Below the pieces are notes generated by a model. The model saw only the letters and a list, made by a program, of their open reading frames with translations. It ran no database searches and was not told the DNA's origin. This document shows positions 1 through 8,215 of a DNA stretch of 20,028 bases, piece after piece. The stretch's first letter is position 1. Every line of letters starts with the position of its first letter. Where the stretch lies: positions 1 through 20,028 of the forward strand of contig JAADEO010000244.1 of the NCBI GenBank assembly GCA_013153415.1, given 5' to 3'. The position numbers and the translations under genes were made by a program. The stretch is from Deltaproteobacteria bacterium (GTDB lineage: Bacteria; Desulfobacterota; Anaeroferrophillalia; Anaeroferrophillales; Tharpellaceae).

Positions 1-801
1 TTCTGTCTGCCGATGGCCCCGGCCGCGACCCTCTACTGCATGCCCTACCTGATCGCTCTGTCGCTGATCTCGATCATTTTCGGCGGTTACCTGGCCTTGG
101 GTCAGACCGACATCAAAAAGCTGATCGCCTACTCGAGTGTCGGACACATGGGTTTTGTCACCCTCGGTATCTTCCTGCTTAACGACCAGGGCCTGAAGGG
201 CGCCATTCTCCAGATGATCAACCACGGGATTACCACCGGGGCGCTGTTTATCATGGTCGGGATGATCTACGAACGCACCCACAGCCGCGAGATCGCCGAC
301 AACTCGGCTCTTGGCATGATGATGCCGATCTACGTGACGTTTCTCGGCATTTTCTCGCTCTCGTCGCTGGCCTTTCCCGGCACCAACAGCTTCGTCGGCG
401 AGTTCCTGGTCCTGTTCGGAGCTTTCAAGAAGAGCACGGTGATCGGATTCATCGCCATCCCCGGAGCCATCCTGGCCGCGGCCTACATGTTGCGCCTGTT
501 GCAGAAGATGGTTTGGGACAAGAGCGACGGTCATGCCCATCACGGAGATGATCACGGTCATGTCCTGAACGATCTCAACCTGAGAGAGATCTCGATGGTG
601 GTGGTTCTCGCGGTCGGGGTATTCTGGATTGGTCTTCATCCGGGGCCCATCCTCAAGATCATGGATGCCAGCGTTGCTCACCTGGTTCACCAGGTCACTG
701 CCGGCGGGGCTGCAGCGCCGCCGGCCATGCCCCATCATGGCGGGCATCACGAAGCTCTGCTCGAGCTGGGCAACTGGTTCAGGCAGGTCATGACGTTCTG
801 A
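1..801 (+). CDS. nuoM: NADH-quinone oxidoreductase subunit M (complex I), 5'-truncated by the window edge
   Basis: This is the C-terminal part of an antiporter-like, proton-pumping membrane subunit of complex I. The frame is open from base 1, so the N-terminal half lies outside the window; 266 codons plus a stop are present. Visible family marks are the lysine-bearing DIKKLIAYSSVGHMG helix break, the NHGITTGALF segment with a histidine in a half-channel, and the lateral segment LNLREISMVV near the end. Several hydrophobic helices alternate with short loops. Two histidine-rich stretches are unusual: one in the loop after the YMLRLLQKMVWD helix (six His in about 12 residues), the other near the C-terminus (PHHGGHHE). 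nuoN starts 63 nt downstream, the usual L-M-N order. The call over NuoL or NuoN rests on the motif spelling and on position before nuoN. Confidence 0.93.
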   Translation, partial: FCLPMAPAATLYCMPYLIALSLISIIFGGYLALGQTDIKKLIAYSSVGHMGFVTLGIFLLNDQGLKGAILQMINHGITTGALFIMVGMIYERTHSREIADNSALGMMMPIYVTFLGIFSLSSLAFPGTNSFVGEFLVLFGAFKKSTVIGFIAIPGAILAAAYMLRLLQKMVWDKSDGHAHHGDDHGHVLNDLNLREISMVVVLAVGVFWIGLHPGPILKIMDASVAHLVHQVTAGGAAAPPAMPHHGGHHEALLELGNWFRQVMTF

Positions 802-864
802 GAATGTACTTTTTCAGGTCTTTTATCGCTAGCTGATTTTAGATATTTTTTGTAGGTATTTCAC

Positions 865-2289
865 ATGCATGTAATGCTTATTCTCCCGGAACTTGTCCTG
901 ATTGCTACGGTGCTGGCTCTTTTTGGCGCATCACTCAAGAAGATCAGGGGAGCGGCTTTAAGTGGTATCGCCCTGGGCGGGTCCCTGTTGACCCTGCTGG
1001 CGACCGTGGTCGCCTTCAAGGCCTCGGGCACCATTTTCGCCGGTGCCTACCAGCTGGATGGTTTTTCCCAGCTGATTAAGTTCATTCTGAGTGGTGGGTT
1101 GTTTCTGGTTCTGCTCCTGTCGCGGCCGCTGACCGGGATTGAAGAGGAGATGGAGAATGAATTCTATCTCTTTTTATGTCTCAGCGCCCTGGGACTCCTG
1201 ATGATGAGCAGCGCGGTTGAATTGCTGACCATTCTGGTCTGCCTGGAGATCTCCTCCTACGCCCTCTACGTGGTGATCTCCTTTCGTCGGGGTGAAGGGC
1301 GTCGCAGCGAGGTCGAAGCCGGGATCAAGTATGTGCTTTTCGGGGCCGCGGCCACCGGAATCTCACTGTTCGGGATCAGCTATATCTTCGGTTATACGCA
1401 TACGACCTATTTGACCGAAATTGGTTCCCGGTTGCCGGAATTGCTGGAAAGCCAGCCTTTGGCTGTGATCGGTATGGTCATGCTGCTTTGCGGGTTCTTT
1501 TACAAATTGGCGATGTTTCCGATGCATGCCTGGACACCGGACGTCTACCAAGGGGCTTCCAACGAGACCACGACCTTTATTGCCACTATTCCCAAGATCG
1601 GTGCCGCCGCTCTGCTGATCCGGCTGATCAGTCTGACCGGCAGCGGTGTCAGTGAATTCACTTGGGTGCTGGGAATCCTGGCGGTGCTGTCGATGACTTT
1701 CGGCAACTTTGCCGCCCTGGTCCAGGATGATATCAAACGGCTGCTGGCCTACTCGAGTATCGCTCACGCCGGTTACATGATGGTGGGCCTGCTCTGTGTC
1801 AATACTTTGGGAATGGCCTCGGTAATCTATTATATCAGTGGTTACGTACTGATGAACCTGGCCTGCTTTCTGGTGATTTATTACTTGGCTCCCAGTGGGG
1901 AGAATATTACTTTCGATGATCTCAAGGGTTTGCACCGGCGTTCTCCGGTGCTGGCTTTCACCCTGGCCGCCGGAGCCTTCGGTATGGCCGGGATCCCGCC
2001 GACGGTCGGCTTTACCGGGAAATTTGTTATTTTCACCGCCGCCCTGGAAAAAGGTTTTTACGGCCTGGTGGTGATTGCCATGGTCAACGCCGCGATTTCG
2101 GCCTTCTACTATTTGAAAATGGCCCGGGCCGCCTACTGTCAGGGTGAGGAGCAGGTGATTGAGCGGATGCCTCTGGGTCTAGGGGTCAGGATCTTCGGGT
2201 TTTTCCTGATCGTCGCCATCATCCTGGTCGGCATCATGCCGCAGGGTTTGATGCAGATAGCCGATCAGGCGGTCGCGGTGTTGCTGTAG
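865..2289 (+). CDS. nuoN: NADH-quinone oxidoreductase subunit N (complex I)
   Basis: A 474-residue polytopic inner-membrane subunit of complex I with the antiporter-like fold. About 14 hydrophobic helices run through the whole length. Conserved channel residues are visible: E128 in the VCLEISSYALYV helix, K214 in FFYKLAMFPMHAW, K291 in DIKRLLAYSSIAHAGYM, and K418 in YYLKMARAAY, which correspond to the charged residues needed for proton transfer in the family. Length fits NuoN (about 450-490). The ATG at 865 follows a weak TAGGT Shine-Dalgarno; a second ATG three codons in is also possible. It is the last gene of its operon: a strong intrinsic terminator follows 60 nt after the stop. Confidence 0.95.
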   Translation: MHVMLILPELVLIATVLALFGASLKKIRGAALSGIALGGSLLTLLATVVAFKASGTIFAGAYQLDGFSQLIKFILSGGLFLVLLLSRPLTGIEEEMENEFYLFLCLSALGLLMMSSAVELLTILVCLEISSYALYVVISFRRGEGRRSEVEAGIKYVLFGAAATGISLFGISYIFGYTHTTYLTEIGSRLPELLESQPLAVIGMVMLLCGFFYKLAMFPMHAWTPDVYQGASNETTTFIATIPKIGAAALLIRLISLTGSGVSEFTWVLGILAVLSMTFGNFAALVQDDIKRLLAYSSIAHAGYMMVGLLCVNTLGMASVIYYISGYVLMNLACFLVIYYLAPSGENITFDDLKGLHRRSPVLAFTLAAGAFGMAGIPPTVGFTGKFVIFTAALEKGFYGLVVIAMVNAAISAFYYLKMARAAYCQGEEQVIERMPLGLGVRIFGFFLIVAIILVGIMPQGLMQIADQAVAVLL

Positions 2290-2350
2290 AAGTGAACTTG
2301 TCGGGCCATCCCGGATGGTAAACCGGGATGGGATTGCAACCCGTGGGGAA

Positions 2351-2375
2351 AGGGCAGTGTAAACTGCCCTTTTTT
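2351..2375 (+). terminator. Intrinsic terminator of the nuo operon
   Basis: A perfect 8-bp stem, AGGGCAGT/ACTGCCCT, closes a GTAA loop and runs into six T residues. It sits 60 nt after the nuoN stop on the same strand and so ends the complex I operon. Confidence 0.92.
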
Positions 2376-2619
2376 AATGCCATGAACAACCGTATTTATG
2401 ACGGTTGAAATGGCTTTGGCTTTTGTGTTATTGGGAATGATTTCAAGCTTCTTTCGCCGGATTGAAGAGATGTTCGGCAGAGCGCTTGAACATAGTGCGG
2501 GATCCCGGTTTATGCTTTGTAGCCGGCAGCCGTGATGAATGCGTCGTAATGATATGAATATGGTGATCCGCCAGTTGTAGCGGCGGACACTAAACGGTCA
2601 GTTCCCAATTAGGTATAAA
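2376..2619. other. Intergenic stretch between the nuo terminator and the amidase gene
   Basis: With the terminator, this completes about 330 nt without a gene. It holds two weak inverted repeats: AACCGT...ACGGTT near 2388-2406, and CCGCC...GGCGG near 2566-2586. It must carry the promoter for the amidase gene, since the preceding operon is terminated. The only candidate I see is TTGAAC with a TATGCT about 19 nt later (around 2488-2518), which is too loosely spaced to call. No small gene or RNA is recognisable. Confidence 0.4.
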
Positions 2620-4431
2620 TTGATTTTCACCCATCGTTTGCGGATCGTAAATCTGCTGCTCTTTATAATCTTTTCCACCGCCGTAGTCGGATTGGCGCTC
2701 GTTCATACGCCGGCCGTCGCGGCCGGGATGGTGCCGGCGGAAAAGAGTTACAAGGAGGTCAAAGGGCGCTATAACCGCTTCATGGCGGACCGGAAACAGT
2801 GGGGAGACCGCCGCAGTTGGGAGAAGCTGGCTCGCGACTTTGATGCTCTCGCCCGCCATTATCCCGCCAGCAAGCGGGCCGACGATGCGCTCTATCTCGC
2901 CGGTGGACTCTACCTGTCGCTTTACAACTATTCCGGCTGGTCAAGCGATTTGCAGCAGGCAGCCAAACGCTATAAAATGCTGCTTAAGAACTATTCCAGC
3001 AGCCGTCTGGCCGACGACGCTCTTTTCAATCTCGGGGTCGTCGCTCTCAAATCCCATGACAAACTGAAAGCAAAGAAATATTGGCAGCGCCTGCTCAAAG
3101 ATTATCCTAAAAGCGACATGCGGGAGCGGGCCAAGGCCGCTCTGCAGGATATCGCCAATCCATCGTCTTACCGGCAGCGGTCATCCGGCAAGAGTTCAAC
3201 TCCGCCCCGGAAACGGCCCCGGGTCACCAAGGCCAAGTTTCGCCAGAAGAGCGGCAGGAAACAGGAGGTCTATTTCAATTCCCGCTCCCGCCGGCAGAAA
3301 GGGAAAAGGAGGGGGTTGGCCCGGGTTCTTGATCTGCGCCACTGGTCCTCGCCGACCTACACCCGGCTGGTTATCGATTTAAGCCATGAAGCTGACTTTT
3401 CCAAGGGTATTCTCAAGGATAAGCACAACAGCAAGAAGACCAAATCGATCTATATCAACCTCAAGGATTGCTATATCCCCGAGGTCTCCCGCGAGGTGCC
3501 GATCAATGACGGTATCCTGCAAAGAGTCAAGGTTTCCCAGTTCAACTCCCATACGGTCAGGGCGGTCATTCATGTCGCCGACATCGACCATTACAAGATT
3601 TTCGCCCTCAGCCATCCTCCCAGGATTGTCATAGATGTCATCGGCGGAGGGTATCGGAAAGCCCGCCAGCGTTATCGCAAGCCGGCGGCGAAGTCGGGGG
3701 GCAGGAAAAACGCGCCCACCCTGAGCCTGGCGCAGCAGCTTGGTCTCGGGGTCGGGACCATCGTTATCGATGCCGGGCACGGAGGCAAGGATCCCGGCGC
3801 TCTTTCACCCGGCGGAGGCCGGGAAAAGGACGTGGTCCTGGATATCAGCAGGAGGTTGTCGAAGATTCTGCAGCAACGGCTCAAATGCCGGGTGATCATG
3901 ACCCGCAAACGCGATCATTTCATCCCCCTCGAGGAGAGAACCGTGATCGCCAATACCAGGAAGGCCGATCTTTTCGTTTCGATTCACGCCAATGCCAGCC
4001 ACAATCGTCGGGCCCACGGGGTGGCGACCTATTTTCTCAACCTCTCTACCGACCGGGAGGCGATGGAACTGGCGGCCCTGGAGAACTCGACTTCGACCAA
4101 GAATATCGGCCAGTTGCAGTCGATCTTGAACGATCTGATGCAAAATTCCAAGATCAAGGAATCGAGCCGCCTGGCTTCCTGCGTTCAGCGCAACCTGGTT
4201 ACCAAGTTACGTCAGAACTACAAAAATGTTAAAAATCTCGGCGTCAAACAGGCTCCATTCTATGTTCTGATCGGGGCGCAGATGCCAAGTGTTCTGGTCG
4301 AGGTGTCCTTTATCTCCAATAAAATGGAGTCCAAACGCCTGGCCACGGCCGCCTATCGTCAGAAAATCGCCGAAGGGCTGGCGGATGGCATACAGCGCTA
4401 CATCGACGATATCAAGCTTTCCGGAAACTGA
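2620..4431 (+). CDS. N-acetylmuramoyl-L-alanine amidase with TPR, AMIN and Amidase_3 domains
   Basis: A secreted cell-wall hydrolase that cuts the bond between N-acetylmuramic acid and the stem peptide, as AmiA/B/C do during cell separation. Domain order over 603 residues: N-terminal hydrophobic signal or anchor (about 9-32), tetratricopeptide repeats (about 45-180), a very basic linker (about 180-225), an AMIN localisation domain (about 228-345) and a catalytic Amidase_3 domain (about 380-598). Zinc ligands and the catalytic acid are visible: H387 in DAGHGG, E402 in GGREKD, H456 in SIHAN and E561 in LVEVSF. The LAALENS segment around E488 and the following long helix match the region that self-inhibits AmiB/AmiC until a LytM-type activator binds. 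The start is TTG at 2620 behind an AGGT at 2611-2614; no ATG precedes the signal sequence. E. coli amidases lack the TPR part, which seems to be the deltaproteobacterial form. Confidence 0.92.
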   Translation: MIFTHRLRIVNLLLFIIFSTAVVGLALVHTPAVAAGMVPAEKSYKEVKGRYNRFMADRKQWGDRRSWEKLARDFDALARHYPASKRADDALYLAGGLYLSLYNYSGWSSDLQQAAKRYKMLLKNYSSSRLADDALFNLGVVALKSHDKLKAKKYWQRLLKDYPKSDMRERAKAALQDIANPSSYRQRSSGKSSTPPRKRPRVTKAKFRQKSGRKQEVYFNSRSRRQKGKRRGLARVLDLRHWSSPTYTRLVIDLSHEADFSKGILKDKHNSKKTKSIYINLKDCYIPEVSREVPINDGILQRVKVSQFNSHTVRAVIHVADIDHYKIFALSHPPRIVIDVIGGGYRKARQRYRKPAAKSGGRKNAPTLSLAQQLGLGVGTIVIDAGHGGKDPGALSPGGGREKDVVLDISRRLSKILQQRLKCRVIMTRKRDHFIPLEERTVIANTRKADLFVSIHANASHNRRAHGVATYFLNLSTDREAMELAALENSTSTKNIGQLQSILNDLMQNSKIKESSRLASCVQRNLVTKLRQNYKNVKNLGVKQAPFYVLIGAQMPSVLVEVSFISNKMESKRLATAAYRQKIAEGLADGIQRYIDDIKLSGN

Positions 4432-4536
4432 TGGCATATGGTTCGGTTGCGACAATGATGGGCGAAAGTGTTTTCTCCTACTGTCAGGGGAGATGGGTTT
4501 TGATGCGGGAAATATATTTATGGAGGTAACAGCAAT

Positions 4537-5931
4537 ATGATTGAGCAGAAGTTTGTTTTACGTGATGATGAGATTCCCCGGCAGTGGTACAACCTGGCAG
4601 CCGACCTGCCTAGTCCGATGGAGCCGTTGCGGACTCCGGATGGTCAGTTGGTGACTCCGGAGATGATGGCCCCGATCTTCCCGATGAACCTGATCGAGCA
4701 GGAGATGAGCCAGGAGCGCTGGATCGATATTCCCGAGCCTCTGCTCCAGCTTCTGGTCAGCTGGCGCCCGGCTCCGTTGAAACGGGCGGTCAGACTGGAG
4801 CAGGCTCTGGGAACCCCGGCCAAGATTTTTTACAAGGATGAGAGTACTTCACCGGCCGGCAGTCATAAACCCAATTCGGCTCTGGCCCAGGCCTGGTACA
4901 ACAAGCAATTCGGTACGGAACGGTTGACCACCGAAACCGGCGCCGGTCAGTGGGGTAGCGCTCTTTGCTATTCCTGTGCCCTGGTCGGACTCGAATGCAA
5001 GGTTTTCATGGTCCGGATCAGCTTCGATCAGAAACCGTACCGTAAGATCCTGATGGAGACCTGGGGCGGTACCTGCATTCCCAGCCCCAGCACCGAGACC
5101 GAAGCCGGCCGGCGTTTTCTCGAACAGTACCCCGATACCACCGGCAGCCTGGGGATGGCGATCAGTGAGGCGGTCGAAGCCGCGGTCAGTGATCCGAGCG
5201 GGAAAACCAAGTATTCGCTGGGCAGCGTTTTGAACCACGTCCTTCTCCACCAGACGATTATCGGCCTGGAGGCCAAGAAACAGCTCAAGTTGGCTGGGGT
5301 CAAGAAACCCGATGTCGTGATCGGTTGCGCCGGCGGCGGCAGCAATTTCGCCGGGCTCTCCTTTCCCTTTGTCAACGATAAGATCAATGGCGACGAGATA
5401 ACCATTATCCCGGTCGAACCGCAGTCCTGCCCGAGTCTGACCAAGGCCCCGTTCGCTTACGATTTCGGTGATACTTCGGGGATGACTCCGTTGTTGCCGA
5501 TGCACACTCTGGGACACAATTTTGTCGCTCCTCCGCTGCATGCCGGCGGCTTGCGCTATCATGGCATGGCCCCGTTGGTCAGTCAGGCCGTGGTCGAAGG
5601 TTTGTTGGAGCCCCTGAGCATTCCCCAACTCGAGTGTTATGCGGCTGCCGTACAGTGGGCCCGGACCGAGGGAACGATTTGTGCACCGGAGACCAGTCAC
5701 GCGATAGCCGCCGCTATTCGCGAAGCGAAGAAGGCTAAGGAGGAGGGTAAGGAGAAGGTTATCCTTTTTGGTTACAGTGGTCACGGCATGCTCGATCTGG
5801 CCGGTTACGACGCCTACTTCAACGGTCGTCTCGAAAACTACGAGATCCCGGAAGAGGAGTTCCGGAAATCACTGCTTTCATCGCTCGAAGGTCTGCCCAA
5901 GGCTACTGAGAAAAAAACCGGCAAATGGTAA
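4537..5931 (+). CDS. trpB: Tryptophan synthase beta chain, type 2 (TrpB2-like, PLP-dependent)
   Basis: A cytoplasmic PLP enzyme that joins indole and L-serine into tryptophan. The 464-residue length and the N-terminal extension fit the TrpB2 branch rather than the shorter TrpB1 of trpBA operons. Visible active-site elements are K111 in SHKPNSA (Schiff base to PLP), E133 in TETGAGQWG (catalytic acid), and the glycine-rich phosphate loop GCAGGGSN at 263-270. A strong GGAGGT at 4522-4527 places the ATG at 4537. No trpA or other tryptophan gene is next to it, so it is a stand-alone copy; in the family such copies often salvage indole or work beside a TrpB1 elsewhere in the genome. The 105 nt before it show no terminator, so it may be co-transcribed with the amidase gene. 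Confidence 0.93.
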   Translation: MIEQKFVLRDDEIPRQWYNLAADLPSPMEPLRTPDGQLVTPEMMAPIFPMNLIEQEMSQERWIDIPEPLLQLLVSWRPAPLKRAVRLEQALGTPAKIFYKDESTSPAGSHKPNSALAQAWYNKQFGTERLTTETGAGQWGSALCYSCALVGLECKVFMVRISFDQKPYRKILMETWGGTCIPSPSTETEAGRRFLEQYPDTTGSLGMAISEAVEAAVSDPSGKTKYSLGSVLNHVLLHQTIIGLEAKKQLKLAGVKKPDVVIGCAGGGSNFAGLSFPFVNDKINGDEITIIPVEPQSCPSLTKAPFAYDFGDTSGMTPLLPMHTLGHNFVAPPLHAGGLRYHGMAPLVSQAVVEGLLEPLSIPQLECYAAAVQWARTEGTICAPETSHAIAAAIREAKKAKEEGKEKVILFGYSGHGMLDLAGYDAYFNGRLENYEIPEEEFRKSLLSSLEGLPKATEKKTGKW

Positions 5932-6010
5932 TGGCTTCGTAAAAAGTCTACCTGCTTCGTTTCCGAAAAACTCTTCGTCACTGTAATTGACATTTAAGAC
6001 TGCTATCAAG

Positions 6011-6048
6011 AAAAAGGCCCTGTCGGCGATTGCCGACAGGGCCTTTTT
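6011..6048. terminator. Bidirectional intrinsic terminator between convergent trpB2 and the CbcL-like gene
   Basis: A perfect 17-bp inverted repeat (arms 6011-6027 and 6032-6048, GATT loop) begins with five A and ends with five T. It therefore works as a hairpin plus U-tract on both strands. It serves the plus-strand trpB2 gene (stop at 5931) and the minus-strand cytochrome gene (stop at 6072). Confidence 0.95.
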
Positions 6049-6071
6049 AGGTTTAAGGGGTTAGCTCTGAT

Positions 6072-7952
6072 CTAACCCAGGAAGCCCCAGGCGATCAAGA
6101 AGAGACAGAGAACGCCGATGGCGACCCCGGTGATACCGATGATCTGGCCAATGGCCTCGGAAAGAACGCCGGGATACTGGGCTTTGTACTTATCCAGCAG
6201 ACCTTTCTCCTTGAGGCGTTCATACTGGGCCGGGCGCTCTTCTTCCATCTCGTGACCACTGATCACCCCGGTAAAAATCACCTGATCCATCGGGAATTTC
6301 TCCGGTCTGATATGAGCGTTGAAGAAGTGGACCGTGAAAATGAAGACCGAGGCCAGCAGAGCTTCATCCGAGTGGACAATGATGGCGACGTTAAAAGCCC
6401 AACCCGGCAGAAACTGGGAGAAGAATTCCGGCATCCACAGCATCAGGCCGGTGAAACCGATGGCGAACATCCCCCAGAAGACCGCCAGGAAGTCAAATTT
6501 CTCCCAGTAGGTCCAGCGGTCGAATTTCGGGGTTTCGGCCATTCCGAAGAACCATTTGAACATGCCGACGATATCCTGGCCGTCCTTGAGGCGGGGGAAC
6601 AGGGAATCGGGGCCGAAAAGTTTCTGCAGGAAGGTCTCACCGGTATTTTTGATGAATAGATAGTAGAGGCACCAGAGTACGGTGATCAGGAAATAGGTGA
6701 AGGTTACGATGGCGCAGCCACGGTGAATCAGGCCGGCCATCCGCGGACCGCCGAGGATCTGCGCCAGACCGATGGCCCAGGGGGCATCGACGAATTTCAG
6801 AGGCAGACCGGAAAGCACCAGTCCGAGGAAGCTGAACATCATCATGAAGTGTAGCAGCTTCTCCAGGAAGGTGAAGCGTCTGTAGAATACCTTGGGGTTG
6901 TGCGATTCGCGGAAGATACCCAAGCGGCGGAGCTTGTTCTTCTCGATGTAGCTGCGGATCAACCAGAGAATGGTATGGAGCCAGAAGAGAGCGAAGGTGC
7001 CGCAGAGCAACCCGGTCATGGCGATGAAGGTCCAGTAGAGAATAGGATACTTCTCGCGGTCATGATGCGTGGCGTGAGGCTCGTATTTAACGAAATTGGC
7101 GTTGGCTTTCTTGTGGCACTTGCCGCAGGTTTTAATGCGGTTGGCCGGGGCCAGGGAGGATTCCGGATCCGACGCCGGTAACTGTTTGTGGGCCGTATGG
7201 CAGTCGGCGCAACCGGCTACGGCGGTAGCTCCACCCAGGTGCTCGACCTTGCCGTGATACTCCTGACGGTAGGACTCGAAAGCGTGGGTTGTCAGGCCGT
7301 TGCGCTCCATCATCTTTTCGTCGGTATGACACTTGGCGCAACTCGAGGTGTTGAATTCCCGTGCCCGCTTGGCACTTTCGGAATTTTTGTCGTCAATGTT
7401 GAGTTCAATGATGTTGTGGAGACCGTGGCAGTCGGCACAGGCCGGGGAATCGGGGTTTCCAGCCAGGATGCCTTTGCCGTGAACGCTTTTCATGAAATCA
7501 GCGTTGTCATGACAGCCGCTGCACATCTGTACAGATTTGGCCTTGTCGTCTTTGATCGATACCAGCTCGTGAATATTGGAGTGGCAGTCGGTACAGCTCA
7601 CATCATTGTCGATATGGACTGACTGGGCATACTGGCGAGCTTCGTCCCGGTGGCAGAAACCACAGTTGACCGGCTGCATGGGGACTTCACATTCGGCATG
7701 TTTTTCCAGGTCCCAGATGTCCCGGTGGCAACTGGTACAGGCGTTGGCGCCATGGGCCGAGGCTGCGAAGGTCCCGGCATCGATTTCATCATGGCATTCC
7801 AGACACTGCCCGACGGAGATGCACTCCAGACAGATCTCTTCGGAATCGGCTTTCTTGGCAAATGATTTGTTGTAGAATCCCGTTCCGATAACGAACGAAA
7901 TAACCAGCAGCAACATGAGGGCTGAATGCAAGGCTCCTTTATGCGCTTTCAT
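6072..7952 (-). CDS. CbcL-like membrane cytochrome: nine-heme c domain fused to diheme cytochrome b domain
   Basis: A 626-residue inner-membrane electron-transfer protein, probably a menaquinol dehydrogenase with periplasmic hemes. An N-terminal hydrophobic segment (about 9-26) exports a domain with nine CXXCH motifs, at C50, C72, C97, C120, C144, C172, C205, C248 and C276; an extra CLECI at 41-45 lacks the histidine. From about 303 to the end there are several membrane helices with histidines in hydrophobic settings (EKLLHFMM, AGLIHRG, AIIVHSDE, FTVHFFNAH), as expected for two b hemes. Nine c hemes plus a diheme b tail is the architecture of Geobacter CbcL, needed for respiration to low-potential acceptors. 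I infer the match from architecture, not from a search, and other cytochrome b/c fusions are possible. The ATG at 7952 follows AAGGAG, spaced somewhat long at 11 nt. It is convergent with trpB2. Confidence 0.88.
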   Translation of the reverse strand: MKAHKGALHSALMLLLVISFVIGTGFYNKSFAKKADSEEICLECISVGQCLECHDEIDAGTFAASAHGANACTSCHRDIWDLEKHAECEVPMQPVNCGFCHRDEARQYAQSVHIDNDVSCTDCHSNIHELVSIKDDKAKSVQMCSGCHDNADFMKSVHGKGILAGNPDSPACADCHGLHNIIELNIDDKNSESAKRAREFNTSSCAKCHTDEKMMERNGLTTHAFESYRQEYHGKVEHLGGATAVAGCADCHTAHKQLPASDPESSLAPANRIKTCGKCHKKANANFVKYEPHATHHDREKYPILYWTFIAMTGLLCGTFALFWLHTILWLIRSYIEKNKLRRLGIFRESHNPKVFYRRFTFLEKLLHFMMMFSFLGLVLSGLPLKFVDAPWAIGLAQILGGPRMAGLIHRGCAIVTFTYFLITVLWCLYYLFIKNTGETFLQKLFGPDSLFPRLKDGQDIVGMFKWFFGMAETPKFDRWTYWEKFDFLAVFWGMFAIGFTGLMLWMPEFFSQFLPGWAFNVAIIVHSDEALLASVFIFTVHFFNAHIRPEKFPMDQVIFTGVISGHEMEEERPAQYERLKEKGLLDKYKAQYPGVLSEAIGQIIGITGVAIGVLCLFLIAWGFLG

Positions 7953-8072
7953 AGTTTCCCACGCTCCTTGAGAGAATTAATGGATGGAAGAAAGTGTTCA
8001 AGCTGGCGGCTTGTTGATTAATTGCGGTTGCTATTGATATTGATCCGGTTCTGCTGCAGTTCCGGAAGTAGT

Positions 8073-8107
8073 TTACAAGTTTTGTAATAATATGATATTC
8101 AGAATAT
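8073..8107. promoter_or_regulatory. Two short dyads upstream of the CbcL-like gene
   Basis: TTACAA-GTT-TTGTAA (8073-8087) and ATATTC-A-GAATAT (8095-8107) are perfect palindromic half-site pairs 7 nt apart. They lie about 120-155 nt before the start of the minus-strand cytochrome gene. They could be operators, but no promoter could be fixed beside them and the regulator is unknown. Confidence 0.35.
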
Positions 8108-8117
8108 TGTATACATC

Positions 8118-8165
8118 AGTTCAGCTAATGAAGGCAGGCACCGGATGGTGCCTGCCAACTGAACT
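8118..8165 (-). terminator. Nested hairpin downstream of atpE, possible terminator
   Basis: The inner stem is a perfect 10-bp repeat, GGCAGGCACC/GGTGCCTGCC, with a GGAT loop (8133-8156). An outer AGTTCAG/CTGAACT pair (8118-8124 with 8159-8165) can extend it. It lies 51 nt beyond the atpE stop (8216) on the minus strand. The minus-strand sequence after it is only moderately T-rich (TTCATT), so it may stabilise the mRNA end or end transcription inefficiently. Confidence 0.5.
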
Positions 8166-8215
8166 CGACTGAACTTGTCAGGGTCTGTTGATTAAAACAG
8201 ACAAGTATAGCTGTA

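Noticed and set aside
4849..5784. A 311-codon minus-strand frame inside trpB2
   Set aside because: It lies wholly opposite a complete, well-conserved enzyme gene and its product has no domain or ribosome site.
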